Below are positions 1 to 6,336 of a stretch of 28,296 nt of DNA, piece by piece. The position numbers and the translations under genes are program-made. Source of the stretch: a virus; IMG/VR virus record IMGVR_UViG_3300041403_001247, positions 1 through 28,296 of that record; one strand, 5' to 3'. Positions within the stretch are counted from its first letter, which is position 1; the number at the start of each line of letters is the position of its first letter. The notes beneath the pieces are model-generated. The model saw only the letters and a list, made by a program, of their open reading frames with translations. It ran no database searches and was not told the origin of the DNA.

Positions 1-9
1 AGGCGCAAG
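1..9. repeat. 9-bp terminal direct repeat, left copy
   Basis: The first nine bases, AGGCGCAAG, are identical to the last nine of the window (28288-28296). This could be the overlap left by a circular assembly or a filled-in cohesive overhang. The transcription layout supports joining the ends. The repeat is too short to separate these options. Confidence 0.55.
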
Positions 10-31
10 GCCCGGCTTTGCCCTGGCCGAT

Positions 32-298
32 TTACACGCTTTCCCCTGTGTTTTCGCTTTCGGCATCTTCTGGGCTTTCCCCGTGGTCTTTCTGGAATTG
101 TTCACTCTCGGCGACGATTTCGTCCACGCATCGCTCACCATATCCCAACGCATACCAGACCAGCGCCCGGGTATCGTCATCCATCGGCTCAGACTGTAGC
201 CAACTGGCCGCCCGGAGAGCCGCCGCCCCCGGATGGTCCGCTAACTTCATCGCGTGATGTAGCTGCCGCAGTCGCTCAAAGAAGAGCCCCGGATTCAT
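32..298 (-). CDS. Hypothetical protein, 88 aa
   Basis: Small acidic, mostly helical-looking protein with no family I recognise. The start is well supported: GAGGAGGA lies 4 nt upstream of the ATG at 298. The C-terminal 25 residues are rich in Glu, Ser and Asp and are probably disordered. No signal peptide or membrane segment is seen. It is the last gene of the short minus-strand group ruvC to here. The next minus-strand gene would be reached only by joining the window ends. Confidence 0.75.
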   Translation of the reverse strand: MNPGLFFERLRQLHHAMKLADHPGAAALRAASWLQSEPMDDDTRALVWYALGYGERCVDEIVAESEQFQKDHGESPEDAESENTGESV

Positions 299-307
299 CT
301 GTCCTCC

Positions 308-769
308 TCAGTCGATCAGGTGTGAAAGCTTGTAGCGCTCGGCCGCGTCGTATAGCTCGGCCCTCATCTTATCCCAGTCCGTCCGGCCCGCCTCGATCAT
401 CCTCATCCAGACCGCCTGAAGTTGCGTCGCCGCCTCGATGACCTCGACCGGTGGGATCACCTTGATCGCCGCCTTGAGCTTCCGGGTCCGGACCCCCTGA
501 GCATGTAGATCCGCCCTGAAGGCGTCGACGTCCATCTCTAGACCCAGGCGACGGATCCCGCCGTTCCCGTAGTAGTCGTGAGGCTGGCGACCCCTGAGGC
601 CGTGCATCTGGCCGAGCTTCCATAGCGCCAGATCATCGCAATACGTGTAGGGCTGGGCACCTTGGCCAATCTTGACTCGATAGATCATGTCTGCTCCCTT
701 CTCTGAGGCATCAGCGCCCCGACTCCGCCCCTGTAATGCTTCCGGCTTTGCTGTCGACTTCTTTCTCAT
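308..769 (-). CDS. Hypothetical protein, 153 aa (alternative start gives 126 aa)
   Basis: Unknown function; no recognised motif. Two starts are possible. The ATG at 769 overlaps the previous gene's stop (ATGA) with GAGG 7 nt upstream, suggesting translational coupling. An internal ATG at 688 has AAGGGAG 5-6 nt upstream in a context (AGCAGACATGA) resembling other starts of this phage. Residues 1-27 are low-complexity and basic, so the shorter form is credible. The body is mixed alpha/beta with a basic centre. A 9-nt gap separates it from the downstream gene. Confidence 0.7.
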   Translation of the reverse strand: MRKKSTAKPEALQGRSRGADASEKGADMIYRVKIGQGAQPYTYCDDLALWKLGQMHGLRGRQPHDYYGNGGIRRLGLEMDVDAFRADLHAQGVRTRKLKAAIKVIPPVEVIEAATQLQAVWMRMIEAGRTDWDKMRAELYDAAERYKLSHLID

Positions 770-1047
770 CCTTTCGCCTCCGCCTCGCAGTATAGACCAA
801 CGGCAGTCATCGCCATATTCCGGACGATCATCACGACCTCGGCCGGGGTCGGGTTGTGGATTTTCGCCTCGAAAAGCGTCAAACCGTCCGCCTCGAGGTG
901 GATCGCCGACATATCCGCCGCGATCGTTAGCGACCAGTCGGGATGGTACGCCTGGATCTCCTGGTCATAGAAGACGACAGCGGCCGACGCCTCGCTCCAT
1001 CCATCCGGGTCCTGAGCGATAAGCTCGCCCATCGTGAGTCGTGCCAC
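766..1047 (-). CDS. Hypothetical protein, 93 aa, GTG start
   Basis: Unknown function. I chose the GTG at 1047 because AGGAGGT lies 6 nt upstream. The frame stays open to 1164, but that stretch runs through the AT-rich repeat (a run of AAA codons) and offers no comparable ribosome site. The protein is acidic, with no signal peptide or membrane segment. Its TGA overlaps the next ATG. It is the first gene after the 249-nt non-coding region that follows ruvC. Confidence 0.75.
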   Translation of the reverse strand: MARLTMGELIAQDPDGWSEASAAVVFYDQEIQAYHPDWSLTIAADMSAIHLEADGLTLFEAKIHNPTPAEVVMIVRNMAMTAVGLYCEAEAKG

Positions 1048-1108
1048 GTCGTCACCTCCTGCCCTGGTCCGTATCGCCTCCGCCTCCGGTGGTCGACTCG
1101 ATCTGAAA

Positions 1109-1128
1109 TTCCCTTTTTTTTTGGGGAA
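1109..1128. repeat. 20-bp perfect direct repeat, copy 1
   Basis: TTCCC, nine T, GGGGAA. An identical 20-mer lies at 1341-1360. Its arms (TTCCC/GGGGAA) are themselves inverted. On the minus strand it gives a nine-A run. Confidence 0.9.
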
Positions 1129-1169
1129 TGGTTCCGTTTTTGGAAACTCGAAAACATAGGGCAAAGCCC

Positions 1170-1300
1170 CTAAGTAGAAAATTCCCCTTTTTATCCCTTA
1201 AAAATAGGTACCTTTATAGGGGAAAATGCGCCGGCGCACTTTTGGTCTATATAGTGCCCCCCTTGATTTCCCGGATAATTTGGGGAATTGTCTACTTTAG
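1170..1300. repeat. Imperfect inverted repeat pair bounding a 131-bp segment
   Basis: The left arm is 1170-1187 and the right arm 1282-1300. The reverse complement of the left arm matches the right arm except for one substitution and one extra T. The right arm overlaps the ruvC stop codon. The centre of the pair coincides within 2-3 bp with the 1227-1238 palindrome and with the midpoint of the two nine-T repeats. Confidence 0.8.
1227..1238. repeat. 12-bp perfect palindrome TGCGCCGGCGCA
   Basis: Perfect dyad extended by AAAA on the left and C plus TTTT on the right. It consists of two head-to-head copies of the CGGCGCA motif that recurs through ruvC. It is the symmetry centre of the surrounding repeats. 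Confidence 0.9.
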
Positions 1301-1893
1301 GCCTTGGCTGGTGCTTTTCGAGTTTCCTTTTCGTTCTCCGTTCCCTTTTTTTTTGGGGAATTCAGAGCCGCCAAAGCGATACAAATCGCCTCCGCCTCGT
1401 CGCTTGTATAGGTTTGGCCGTACTTTTCGGCGACGTACTCGATCGCGGCGCATTTCCACTCCTCGCGATTTTTGCGCCGTGACGACCCGAACACCAAAAG
1501 ACGCCATTCGCTAGGCATTATCCACCGAACAGGCGAGGACGGCGCACTTTTCGGCGCACTTTCGCCGCGCGCAATCTGCGCCGCCAGAATCGGCCCCGCG
1601 ATCATGCCTGCCGACCTGGCCAAAGTTAGCCCCGTTCGGGCATTTTTCGAGACGTACTGAGACTCGCACCAGACCCGGCGCAAATCCGGCGCAAATCCGG
1701 CGCAAAAAGTGCGCCGCGCTAAATGTGCGCCGAGACAGGCGGAGGACTGGAACGCCTCCCCAGAGTCCAGGACGAGCACTTTCCGGCCCTGTCGCTGCCT
1801 CGGTCGCCATGAGTAGAGGGCCAAGATCTGGCCGTCCTCATCGAGTACCGCAGCCGCCCCCGTTCGCCCTGGGTCGATCCCGATCACCGCCAT
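1297..1893 (-). CDS. ruvC: RuvC-like Holliday junction resolvase, 198 aa
   Basis: Probably cleaves four-way or branched DNA to clear recombination and replication intermediates before packaging. RNase H-fold signature: GIDPG near the N-terminus (D7), CESQY (E77), and the late acidic cluster SDEAEAI (D165, E166, E168), matching the RuvC metal ligands. The length is close to that of cellular RuvC plus a basic tail. The ATG at 1893 is chosen for AGGAGGT 6 nt upstream; upstream in-frame codons lack a site. Residues 50-75 are encoded by the tandem iteron-like repeats. The C-terminal tail from about residue 179 is encoded across a nine-A tract and is lysine-rich, outside the catalytic fold. It is divergent from the replication operon. 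Confidence 0.85.
   Translation of the reverse strand: MAVIGIDPGRTGAAAVLDEDGQILALYSWRPRQRQGRKVLVLDSGEAFQSSACLGAHLARRTFCAGFAPDLRRVWCESQYVSKNARTGLTLARSAGMIAGPILAAQIARGESAPKSAPSSPVRWIMPSEWRLLVFGSSRRKNREEWKCAAIEYVAEKYGQTYTSDEAEAICIALAALNSPKKKGTENEKETRKAPAKA
1341..1360. repeat. 20-bp perfect direct repeat, copy 2
   Basis: Identical to 1109-1128. This copy lies inside the 3' end of ruvC, where the nine-A run encodes three lysines (Pro-Lys-Lys-Lys-Gly). Confidence 0.9.
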
Positions 1894-1909
1894 CGCCTCA
1901 CCTCCTAGA

Positions 1910-1923
1910 CTTGACGTGTCAAG
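1910..1923. promoter_or_regulatory. Operator-like dyad CTTGAC-GT-GTCAAG in divergent control region
   Basis: Perfect 6-bp inverted arms separated by GT, between the ruvC start (1893) and the replication operon start (1992). It includes a TTGACG hexamer in plus orientation, the same sequence that serves as a candidate -35 before the exonuclease gene, but no convincing -10 follows at 16-18 nt. In a minus-strand transcript it would form a hairpin just ahead of the ruvC Shine-Dalgarno. A regulator-binding role is inferred. Confidence 0.5.
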
Positions 1924-1933
1924 AGTAACGCGC

Positions 1934-1957
1934 CCCGGCATCGGAGGCGGTGCCGGG
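1934..1957. promoter_or_regulatory. 7-bp stem hairpin in the divergent region
   Basis: CCCGGCA and TGCCGGG flank a 10-nt loop. Outer GTAAC/GTTAC arms extend it imperfectly. It lies between the divergent genes and has no T-run, so a terminator is unlikely. A 5' leader structure or protein-binding site is more plausible. Confidence 0.5.
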
Positions 1958-1968
1958 TTACATATCAA
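1940..1968 (-). promoter_or_regulatory. Weak candidate promoter for ruvC
   Basis: TTGATA (minus strand, 1968-1963), 17-nt spacer, TCCGAT (1945-1940). The -35 matches consensus at 5 of 6 positions and the -10 at 3 of 6. It overlaps the 1934-1957 hairpin. Confidence 0.3.
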
Positions 1969-1991
1969 GGCCCCTCGAGAAAGGAGACAAA

Positions 1992-2159
1992 ATGAGCAGA
2001 CGCCGCCGCCCCCTTACTCTTTCACCTGGTCAACTCGTCACCGTTGACGCCCTAACCTGGCGCGTGCGCTTGACTGCCGGGCCGTGGCTCGTCATAGAGA
2101 GGGGCGGCAGATCTCGCCGCGTCCACATCCTCGATCCTTCATACACGGGCATCATATGA
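1992..2159 (+). CDS. Hypothetical small basic protein, 55 aa
   Basis: First gene of the plus-strand replication operon. Arg-rich start (MSRRRR) followed by a short beta-rich body, reminiscent of small SH3-like or nucleic-acid-binding folds, but no family is recognised. The ATG at 1992 is chosen over an upstream in-frame start at 1950 because AAGGAG lies 5 nt before it. Its TGA overlaps the ATG of the helicase-like gene (ATATGA). Confidence 0.7.
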   Translation: MSRRRRPLTLSPGQLVTVDALTWRVRLTAGPWLVIERGGRSRRVHILDPSYTGII

Positions 2160-4021
2160 CCACGACGAGCCCCCTCCGATTCTCCGAGCCCTGGCTGGAG
2201 CTTATCCACGCCGCCACCTCCTGCGACGACGCCGAGGGGGCATTGAAAGACCCCGACACGATCGCCCGCCTGGCCCTGATCGTCAAGGGTAAGACAAGGC
2301 AGATCGAAGACGCGATCACCTCGCGAGGCCTGACCCGGAAGACGGCCCGGGAGGTCGTCAAGCTCGCCCAGGAGCAGGCCCGGCAGACCGAGGCGGAGAT
2401 GATCAAGGCATCCGCCAGACTAGAGCAGATGGTTCCCCCGGACGAGTACCAGATCGGGACCTTCACCGCCCGACTACCCCCGGCCTACGAGTTCCAGGGC
2501 CGGCAGATCTGGCAGGGGGAGGACATGATCGCCGACATCCCGATCGGCCTGGTCGAGCGCTACGAAGTCGCCGGAGCGACAGCAGACGCGGCCCCCTCGG
2601 TCCTGTATCGGGTCGCCTGGGATCGAGGCGGAGACGTCCTCTCGGCTGTCATACCTGGGGAACATCTGAGGACGGCCCGGACCTGTACCACCGCCCTCGG
2701 ACGCTATGGGGCGCCGGTCACGCCATCCAACGCGGCCAAGCTGATCGCCCTGTTCAACCTTCAGGATCTGGCTATCGCAGACGCTCACCCCCTCGCCCGG
2801 ACCTGCGGATGGCTGCACGGGGATCCGGTCTTCGCTCTGCCCTCCTGGTCTGCTCAGGACGGCCCCCACGCGGTCCAGGTCGAGCCGATCCCAGAATGCA
2901 CCGCCCAGGCTCGGGCCTACCGGTCCCGGGGGACCTGGGGCGACTATCTGGCAACCCTGGCCAAGCTCGACGCCGTGCCGGAGGCCTGGGGGGCCATTTA
3001 CGCCGCCTGCGCCCCCGTCCTGATGGTACCCGTCGGGACCACGATGGGCTGTATGCTCTCACTCGCTGCCGACTCGGGATCGGGGAAGACCCGGATCCTC
3101 ATGGTCGCCGCCGCTACCTGGGGCCGCCCCTCCTCGGACGGCATGATCTCGAATTGGAACACCACGACGGCAGGCCTTGAACAGTTGCTCGAGTTCTCGG
3201 ATAGCACCTGCGTTTTTATGGACGAGACCCAGCAGGCTCGAAGCCTCTCGCAGGTCACCGAGTGCCTATACCAGACCGCGAACGGAGGCGGCCGCAACAG
3301 ATACACCAGTTCCCGGGCCTCCTTTCATACGATGATCGTAACGACCGGCGAGCAGTCATTGATGAGCCTAACCACTGAAAGAGGAGCCCAGAACCGGATC
3401 CTCGAGTATGGACTCCCCAACGACGGGCGGCCGGCTGGCTATTTTTTCCCCTCGGCGGACATCTGCGACGACGTGACGGCAGGAGTCCAGGACAACTACG
3501 GCCACCTCGGCCCCCGATTCGCTCAGCATGTCGCCGGGGCGGACTGGTCAGAGCTTCGCCGCGCCTGGAGGGGTCACGCCGTCCGGTATCGAGATCGGGG
3601 CCTGGATACGCGCCTCGCTGACCTCCTGGGGCTTTTGGCGCTCGCTGCCGATCTGATCCATGGACCTTTGGGAGTGCCCCGCCCTGGGGTCGCCTCGGAC
3701 CCCGTCGAGCTTTTGGCCTACACGACCGCCGCCGCCCGACAGGAGCACGACGCCGAGGCCGACGCCCTCCAACTACTCCAGGACGCCGCCGCCTCCATGC
3801 CGCCAAAGTCTCACATCTTCGAGGGTCGGCAGTTAACCGACGATATGCGGCAGGTCGTCGACTCCCTGACCTATTCGGAGGCCCGGCAGGCTCTCGCCCG
3901 TCATGGCATCCCAAAACCTCAGGCCATGTGCCGCAGACTGGAGGATCGAGGCATGATCAAGGTACATCGTAAGCAATGCGTCGCCGGAGTTCGGAACCTT
4001 TCCTGGGTGGAGTTCGTCTGA
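2156..4021 (+). CDS. DUF927-family helicase-like ATPase, 621 aa
   Basis: Probable replicative or primase-associated ATPase acting with the primase-like protein encoded next. Walker A is GSGKT at about residues 308-312 and Walker B is VFMDE at 353-357. The surroundings match the DUF927 pattern: ATWG after Walker A, a W-N-T-T-x-x-G-L-E segment, a TANGGG-x-x-R segment after Walker B, and a T-T-G-E-x-S sensor-like strand. The N-terminal 250 residues include a helical region (about 45-90). The C-terminal 60 residues resemble a winged-helix tail. The start is the ATG at 2156, coupled to the preceding stop. The ending TGATG couples it to the next gene. Helicase activity is inferred from family and context. 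Confidence 0.8.
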   Translation: MTTTSPLRFSEPWLELIHAATSCDDAEGALKDPDTIARLALIVKGKTRQIEDAITSRGLTRKTAREVVKLAQEQARQTEAEMIKASARLEQMVPPDEYQIGTFTARLPPAYEFQGRQIWQGEDMIADIPIGLVERYEVAGATADAAPSVLYRVAWDRGGDVLSAVIPGEHLRTARTCTTALGRYGAPVTPSNAAKLIALFNLQDLAIADAHPLARTCGWLHGDPVFALPSWSAQDGPHAVQVEPIPECTAQARAYRSRGTWGDYLATLAKLDAVPEAWGAIYAACAPVLMVPVGTTMGCMLSLAADSGSGKTRILMVAAATWGRPSSDGMISNWNTTTAGLEQLLEFSDSTCVFMDETQQARSLSQVTECLYQTANGGGRNRYTSSRASFHTMIVTTGEQSLMSLTTERGAQNRILEYGLPNDGRPAGYFFPSADICDDVTAGVQDNYGHLGPRFAQHVAGADWSELRRAWRGHAVRYRDRGLDTRLADLLGLLALAADLIHGPLGVPRPGVASDPVELLAYTTAAARQEHDAEADALQLLQDAAASMPPKSHIFEGRQLTDDMRQVVDSLTYSEARQALARHGIPKPQAMCRRLEDRGMIKVHRKQCVAGVRNLSWVEFV

Positions 4022-4842
4022 TGGATTACCGCGTATCGGTGTTTATACCTCACACACACAACGGCCGGATCGTTCCGGGATGGTACCCCAAAGAGCACAG
4101 CCTGACCCTGCGGCAGCTTCGAGACGTCGCGACCACACGCCGAAATGCTCGTACCAAGTGCCGAAATAAGTGCTGGAGCCCGGCCCGGTTCTCGATACCC
4201 CATCGGAAGAACGAGAACGCGATCGAGGTCTGCGCTCTCGTCTATGACGTCGACACGGGCGCCACTATCGATCAGGCCTGGGATCACTTCCTCCGCTGGG
4301 GCTGGACGTTCTGGATCCACACGACCCACAGCCACACCCCGCAGGTCCACAAATTCCGCGTCGTCCTACCACTTTCGGAGCCCTGCCCCGCTAAGTATTA
4401 CCGCCGCCTCTGGGAGGCCTACGCGCCCCGATTCGCTGATCCCCAGGCGAAGGACATCGCCCGCGCCTACTACCTGCCCTCGGGACCGCCTGAGACCTAC
4501 GAAATGAGGCGCCGAGACTCCCAGAACCTGCTCGGGGGCGACTGGGAGGCCCTGCCAGAGACCCGCGACGAGCAGAAACGCCGCTACATCGTCGAAGGGT
4601 ATAACCGACAGCCCCGGAACGATCGGGACTTGGCCGACCCTCGGACCCGGGAGGCTCTGGCCCTTGCGATGGGCGCCCAGATCTCCGAGCGGTCACTGGG
4701 TCCGGTCGCTCACGGTATGACCTGCCCGAAATGCTCCCGGCCCTCGGTCTGGTTCCCTATCGTCCCGACCCGGATCGTCTCGGCCATGTGCTCCCACGTC
4801 GGATCGTGTCGCTGGATGGGCTCGCCCCGGGATCTGGCTTGA
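4021..4842 (+). CDS. Primase-polymerase (AEP)-like protein with C-terminal zinc finger, 273 aa
   Basis: Probable primase for phage DNA synthesis, paired with the DUF927 ATPase. AEP-like motifs: YDVD (D76, D78) as the metal-binding pair; THSH (102-105) followed by HKFRVVLPL (H110, R113); and DIARAYYLP (D145) as the third acidic motif. The C-terminus has C-x2-C (C235, C238) then C257, H259 and C263, a plausible zinc-binding finger. At 273 aa it is a minimal primase with no fused helicase. The start ATG overlaps the previous TGA by 1 nt. Its own TGA is embedded in the TTGACG hexamer of the next promoter. I assign the family from motif spacing, so the fold should be treated as likely, not proven. 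Confidence 0.65.
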   Translation: MDYRVSVFIPHTHNGRIVPGWYPKEHSLTLRQLRDVATTRRNARTKCRNKCWSPARFSIPHRKNENAIEVCALVYDVDTGATIDQAWDHFLRWGWTFWIHTTHSHTPQVHKFRVVLPLSEPCPAKYYRRLWEAYAPRFADPQAKDIARAYYLPSGPPETYEMRRRDSQNLLGGDWEALPETRDEQKRRYIVEGYNRQPRNDRDLADPRTREALALAMGAQISERSLGPVAHGMTCPKCSRPSVWFPIVPTRIVSAMCSHVGSCRWMGSPRDLA

Positions 4843-4867
4843 CGTGTCGCAGGCGATCGACTACGGT
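4839..4867 (+). promoter_or_regulatory. Promoter of cassette copy A, before the exonuclease gene
   Basis: TTGACG (4839-4844), 17-nt spacer, TACGGT (4862-4867), 7 nt, then GTCGGG at 4875 where transcription would start. The TGA stop of the primase-like gene lies inside the -35. The layout matches four other cassettes in the window. Confidence 0.6.
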
Positions 4868-4874
4868 CGACCGC

Positions 4875-4895
4875 GTCGGGTGGGAATGGTCCCAC
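4875..4895 (+). promoter_or_regulatory. 5' leader stem-loop, cassette copy A
   Basis: GTCGGG followed by the hairpin GTGGGA-atgg-TCCCAC (4880-4895, 6-bp stem). An A-rich linker and AGGAGG then precede the ATG at 4915. It would form the 5' end of the transcript. Confidence 0.6.
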
Positions 4896-4914
4896 AACAT
4901 CGACAGGAGGAAGA

Positions 4915-5724
4915 ATGACACCAGACGAAGCCTATCGGGCAGCGCCCGGCCTGAACTGGTCGACGCTGAAACCCTACGCCACGAGCCCAGCGGCCGCGAA
5001 ATGGCTCGAAGACAACGGCCGCCCCGACTCGCCCTCGATGGCCTGGGGGCGCTTGGTTCACTGCTTCACCCTAGAGCCTGACCAGGTGGAGAAACGCTGG
5101 GCAGTGTATGAAGGACGCCGGGGGACGAAGGCATACCAGGCGTGGCAACAGGAGAACCCGGGGATCCAGGACGTCAAGCCGGCAGAGTGGCGATCCGCCT
5201 ACCAGGCCTCGATCATGATCTCCGCGCATCAGGCCGCCGGCCATCTCTTTCGGGGTGAGGTCGAGACCGAGATCCCGATCGCCTGGACCTGCCCCGAGAC
5301 GGGGATCGACTGCAAAGCCAAGATCGACGCCGTCCGCCCTCAGTCTCGGACCCTAATCGACCTAAAGACAACCCGGAGCATTCGAGCCGCGACCTTTGGA
5401 CGTCAGGCGGCCGAGATGGGCTATCACGGGCAGCTTGCCCACTACGCCCAGGCCTGCGAGCATGGTCTGGGGTGGCGTCCCTCTCGGGTCGTGATCGTCG
5501 CGGTCGAGTCCGCCCCGCCCTTCGACGTCGCTGTCTTCGACCTAGACGACGACGCGCTCTGGGCTGGCGAGCACTTGAGGGCCGAACTGATCGAGACCTG
5601 GAGGCGGTGCCAGGACGAGCAGACCTGGCCGGGTCGATACCCCCAAGCCCAGCCCCTCCGCCTGCCGTCCTGGGCCTATCCGACCCACGATCTCACTGAT
5701 CTCGAAATCATCAAGGAGGACTAA
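4915..5724 (+). CDS. PD-(D/E)XK exonuclease, RecE/YqaJ-like, 269 aa
   Basis: Probable 5'-3' double-strand exonuclease for recombination, supplying single-stranded DNA to an annealing protein. Motifs: GRLVH (H49), the central KIDAV (D138), LIDLKTT (D149, K151), and the helix YHGQLAHYA (170-178), a standard arrangement for phage exonucleases of this superfamily. The length suits the family. The start is supported by AGGAGG 4 nt upstream. It has its own candidate promoter and leader. The next two genes (138-aa conserved protein, HTH) and ssb follow closely, suggesting one recombination unit. Confidence 0.8.
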   Translation: MTPDEAYRAAPGLNWSTLKPYATSPAAAKWLEDNGRPDSPSMAWGRLVHCFTLEPDQVEKRWAVYEGRRGTKAYQAWQQENPGIQDVKPAEWRSAYQASIMISAHQAAGHLFRGEVETEIPIAWTCPETGIDCKAKIDAVRPQSRTLIDLKTTRSIRAATFGRQAAEMGYHGQLAHYAQACEHGLGWRPSRVVIVAVESAPPFDVAVFDLDDDALWAGEHLRAELIETWRRCQDEQTWPGRYPQAQPLRLPSWAYPTHDLTDLEIIKED

Positions 5725-5728
5725 AATA

Positions 5729-6145
5729 ATGCCGGATTATGCTACATTTTTCGCCGGCCGGTATATATCGGCTAACGTCGTTGAGGGTTTAGGGCCTCGA
5801 CCCTTGAAGATCGCCAAGGTCGTATCCGAAGAGGTCGAGCAGATAGACGACCCCAGCCAGACCCGGGAGCGCATGATCGTCTACTTCGACGGATCCCGCC
5901 GGGGTTGGCTTGTAAACCGGACTAACGCCGAGTGCTTGGTCGCGATGTTCGGCCGCCGGACCGAGGACTGGATCGGCCGCCGGGTCGTCCTGAAATCGGA
6001 GCCGGTCAGGGTCGGACCGACGACCCAGCCGGGGATCCGGGTCCATGGCTCCCCAGACATCGCGGACGACGTCCGCTTTTCCCTCAGACTGCCTCGAAAG
6101 AGGCCCCAACCCTACACCCTAAAGAAAACGGAGGACCCGGGATGA
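5729..6145 (+). CDS. Conserved phage protein, 138 aa, nuclease/SSB-associated
   Basis: It resembles a recurring phage pattern: FxGRYISA near the start, then VYFDGSRRGWLVNRTNAECL, a G-x-x-T-x-DWIGRRVVL segment and GIRV near the end. No biochemical function is known to me. The beta-rich body suits an OB-like or small barrel fold. It lies between the exonuclease and ssb, where other phages encode a single-strand annealing protein; no classical RecT, Erf or Red-beta homologue is present here. AGGAGG lies 9 nt before the ATG. Its stop overlaps the next start (ATGA). An annealing or DNA-binding role is a hypothesis only. Confidence 0.75.
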   Translation: MPDYATFFAGRYISANVVEGLGPRPLKIAKVVSEEVEQIDDPSQTRERMIVYFDGSRRGWLVNRTNAECLVAMFGRRTEDWIGRRVVLKSEPVRVGPTTQPGIRVHGSPDIADDVRFSLRLPRKRPQPYTLKKTEDPG

Positions 6146-6336
6146 CCTGGAGACAGATGGACCGCGATCGACTTCTCACGAATATGGTCGAGGATCTAAC
6201 CCTGAACGAGTGGGCGCGCATATTCGGCGTTACCCGCCAACAAATACAAGCAGACTTGCAACGCCTAGATCTAGGCATTAACCCAAAAGCGGAGGACACA
6301 CATGATAAACGCGACGATCACCGGCCGACTCGGTAA
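6142..6336 (+). CDS. Small helix-turn-helix protein, 64 aa
   Basis: Residues 17-45 fit a helix-turn-helix: LTLNEWARIFGVT followed by RQQIQADLQRL. It is probably DNA-binding, perhaps a regulator or replication accessory. GGAGG lies 7 nt upstream, and the ATG overlaps the previous stop. The 3' end overlaps ssb by 35 nt in another frame, so the last 11 residues are constrained by two genes. There is no wing or ligand domain. Confidence 0.7.
   Translation: MTWRQMDRDRLLTNMVEDLTLNEWARIFGVTRQQIQADLQRLDLGINPKAEDTHDKRDDHRPTR

Larger units (their letters stand above)
1048..1296. other. AT-rich, repeat-dense non-coding region, candidate origin core
   Basis: No gene is supported here. Relative to the GC-rich genome this stretch is strikingly AT-rich. 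It contains a 20-bp sequence (TTCCC, nine T, GGGGAA) repeated just beyond it, an imperfect 18-19-bp inverted repeat, and a central perfect palindrome. These elements are nested around position 1234. It lies between ruvC and the next minus-strand gene, close to the divergent replication operon. Origin function is inferred from structure alone. Confidence 0.6.
1223..1732. repeat. Iteron-like cluster: twelve CGGCGCA sites
   Basis: Forward copies start at 1232, 1446, 1540, 1552, 1676, 1687 and 1698. Inverted copies (TGCGCCG) start at 1227, 1473, 1577, 1710 and 1726. Nearly all are followed on the A side by an A/T-rich tail (AAAT, CTTTT, ATTT). Three form an 11-bp tandem array at 1675-1707, and two a 12-bp tandem at 1540-1563. 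Most lie inside the ruvC coding region. The combination of short GC core, AT tail and clustering resembles replication iterons; the function is inferred. Confidence 0.7.

Noticed and set aside
1-60. Intrinsic terminator at the left end
   Set aside because: The possible hairpin near 2-22 has a bulge and a wobble, and no T-run follows in the direction of the minus-strand genes.
1048-1164. N-terminal extension of the 93-aa gene through the nine-A repeat
   Set aside because: The frame is open, but the GTG at 1047 has an ideal Shine-Dalgarno and the extension reads through repeat DNA.
1170-1300. Miniature transposon bounded by inverted repeats
   Set aside because: No target-site duplication is seen, and the symmetry continues outside the arms and into the palindrome, better explained as an origin or regulatory structure.
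1675-1732. CRISPR-like short repeats in ruvC
   Set aside because: Units are 11 bp, directly abutting or inverted, with no spacers; iteron-like instead.
3255-3914. Long antisense reading frame within the DUF927 gene
   Set aside because: An Arg/Gly/Pro-rich shadow typical of GC-rich DNA, with no start site and no protein-like pattern.
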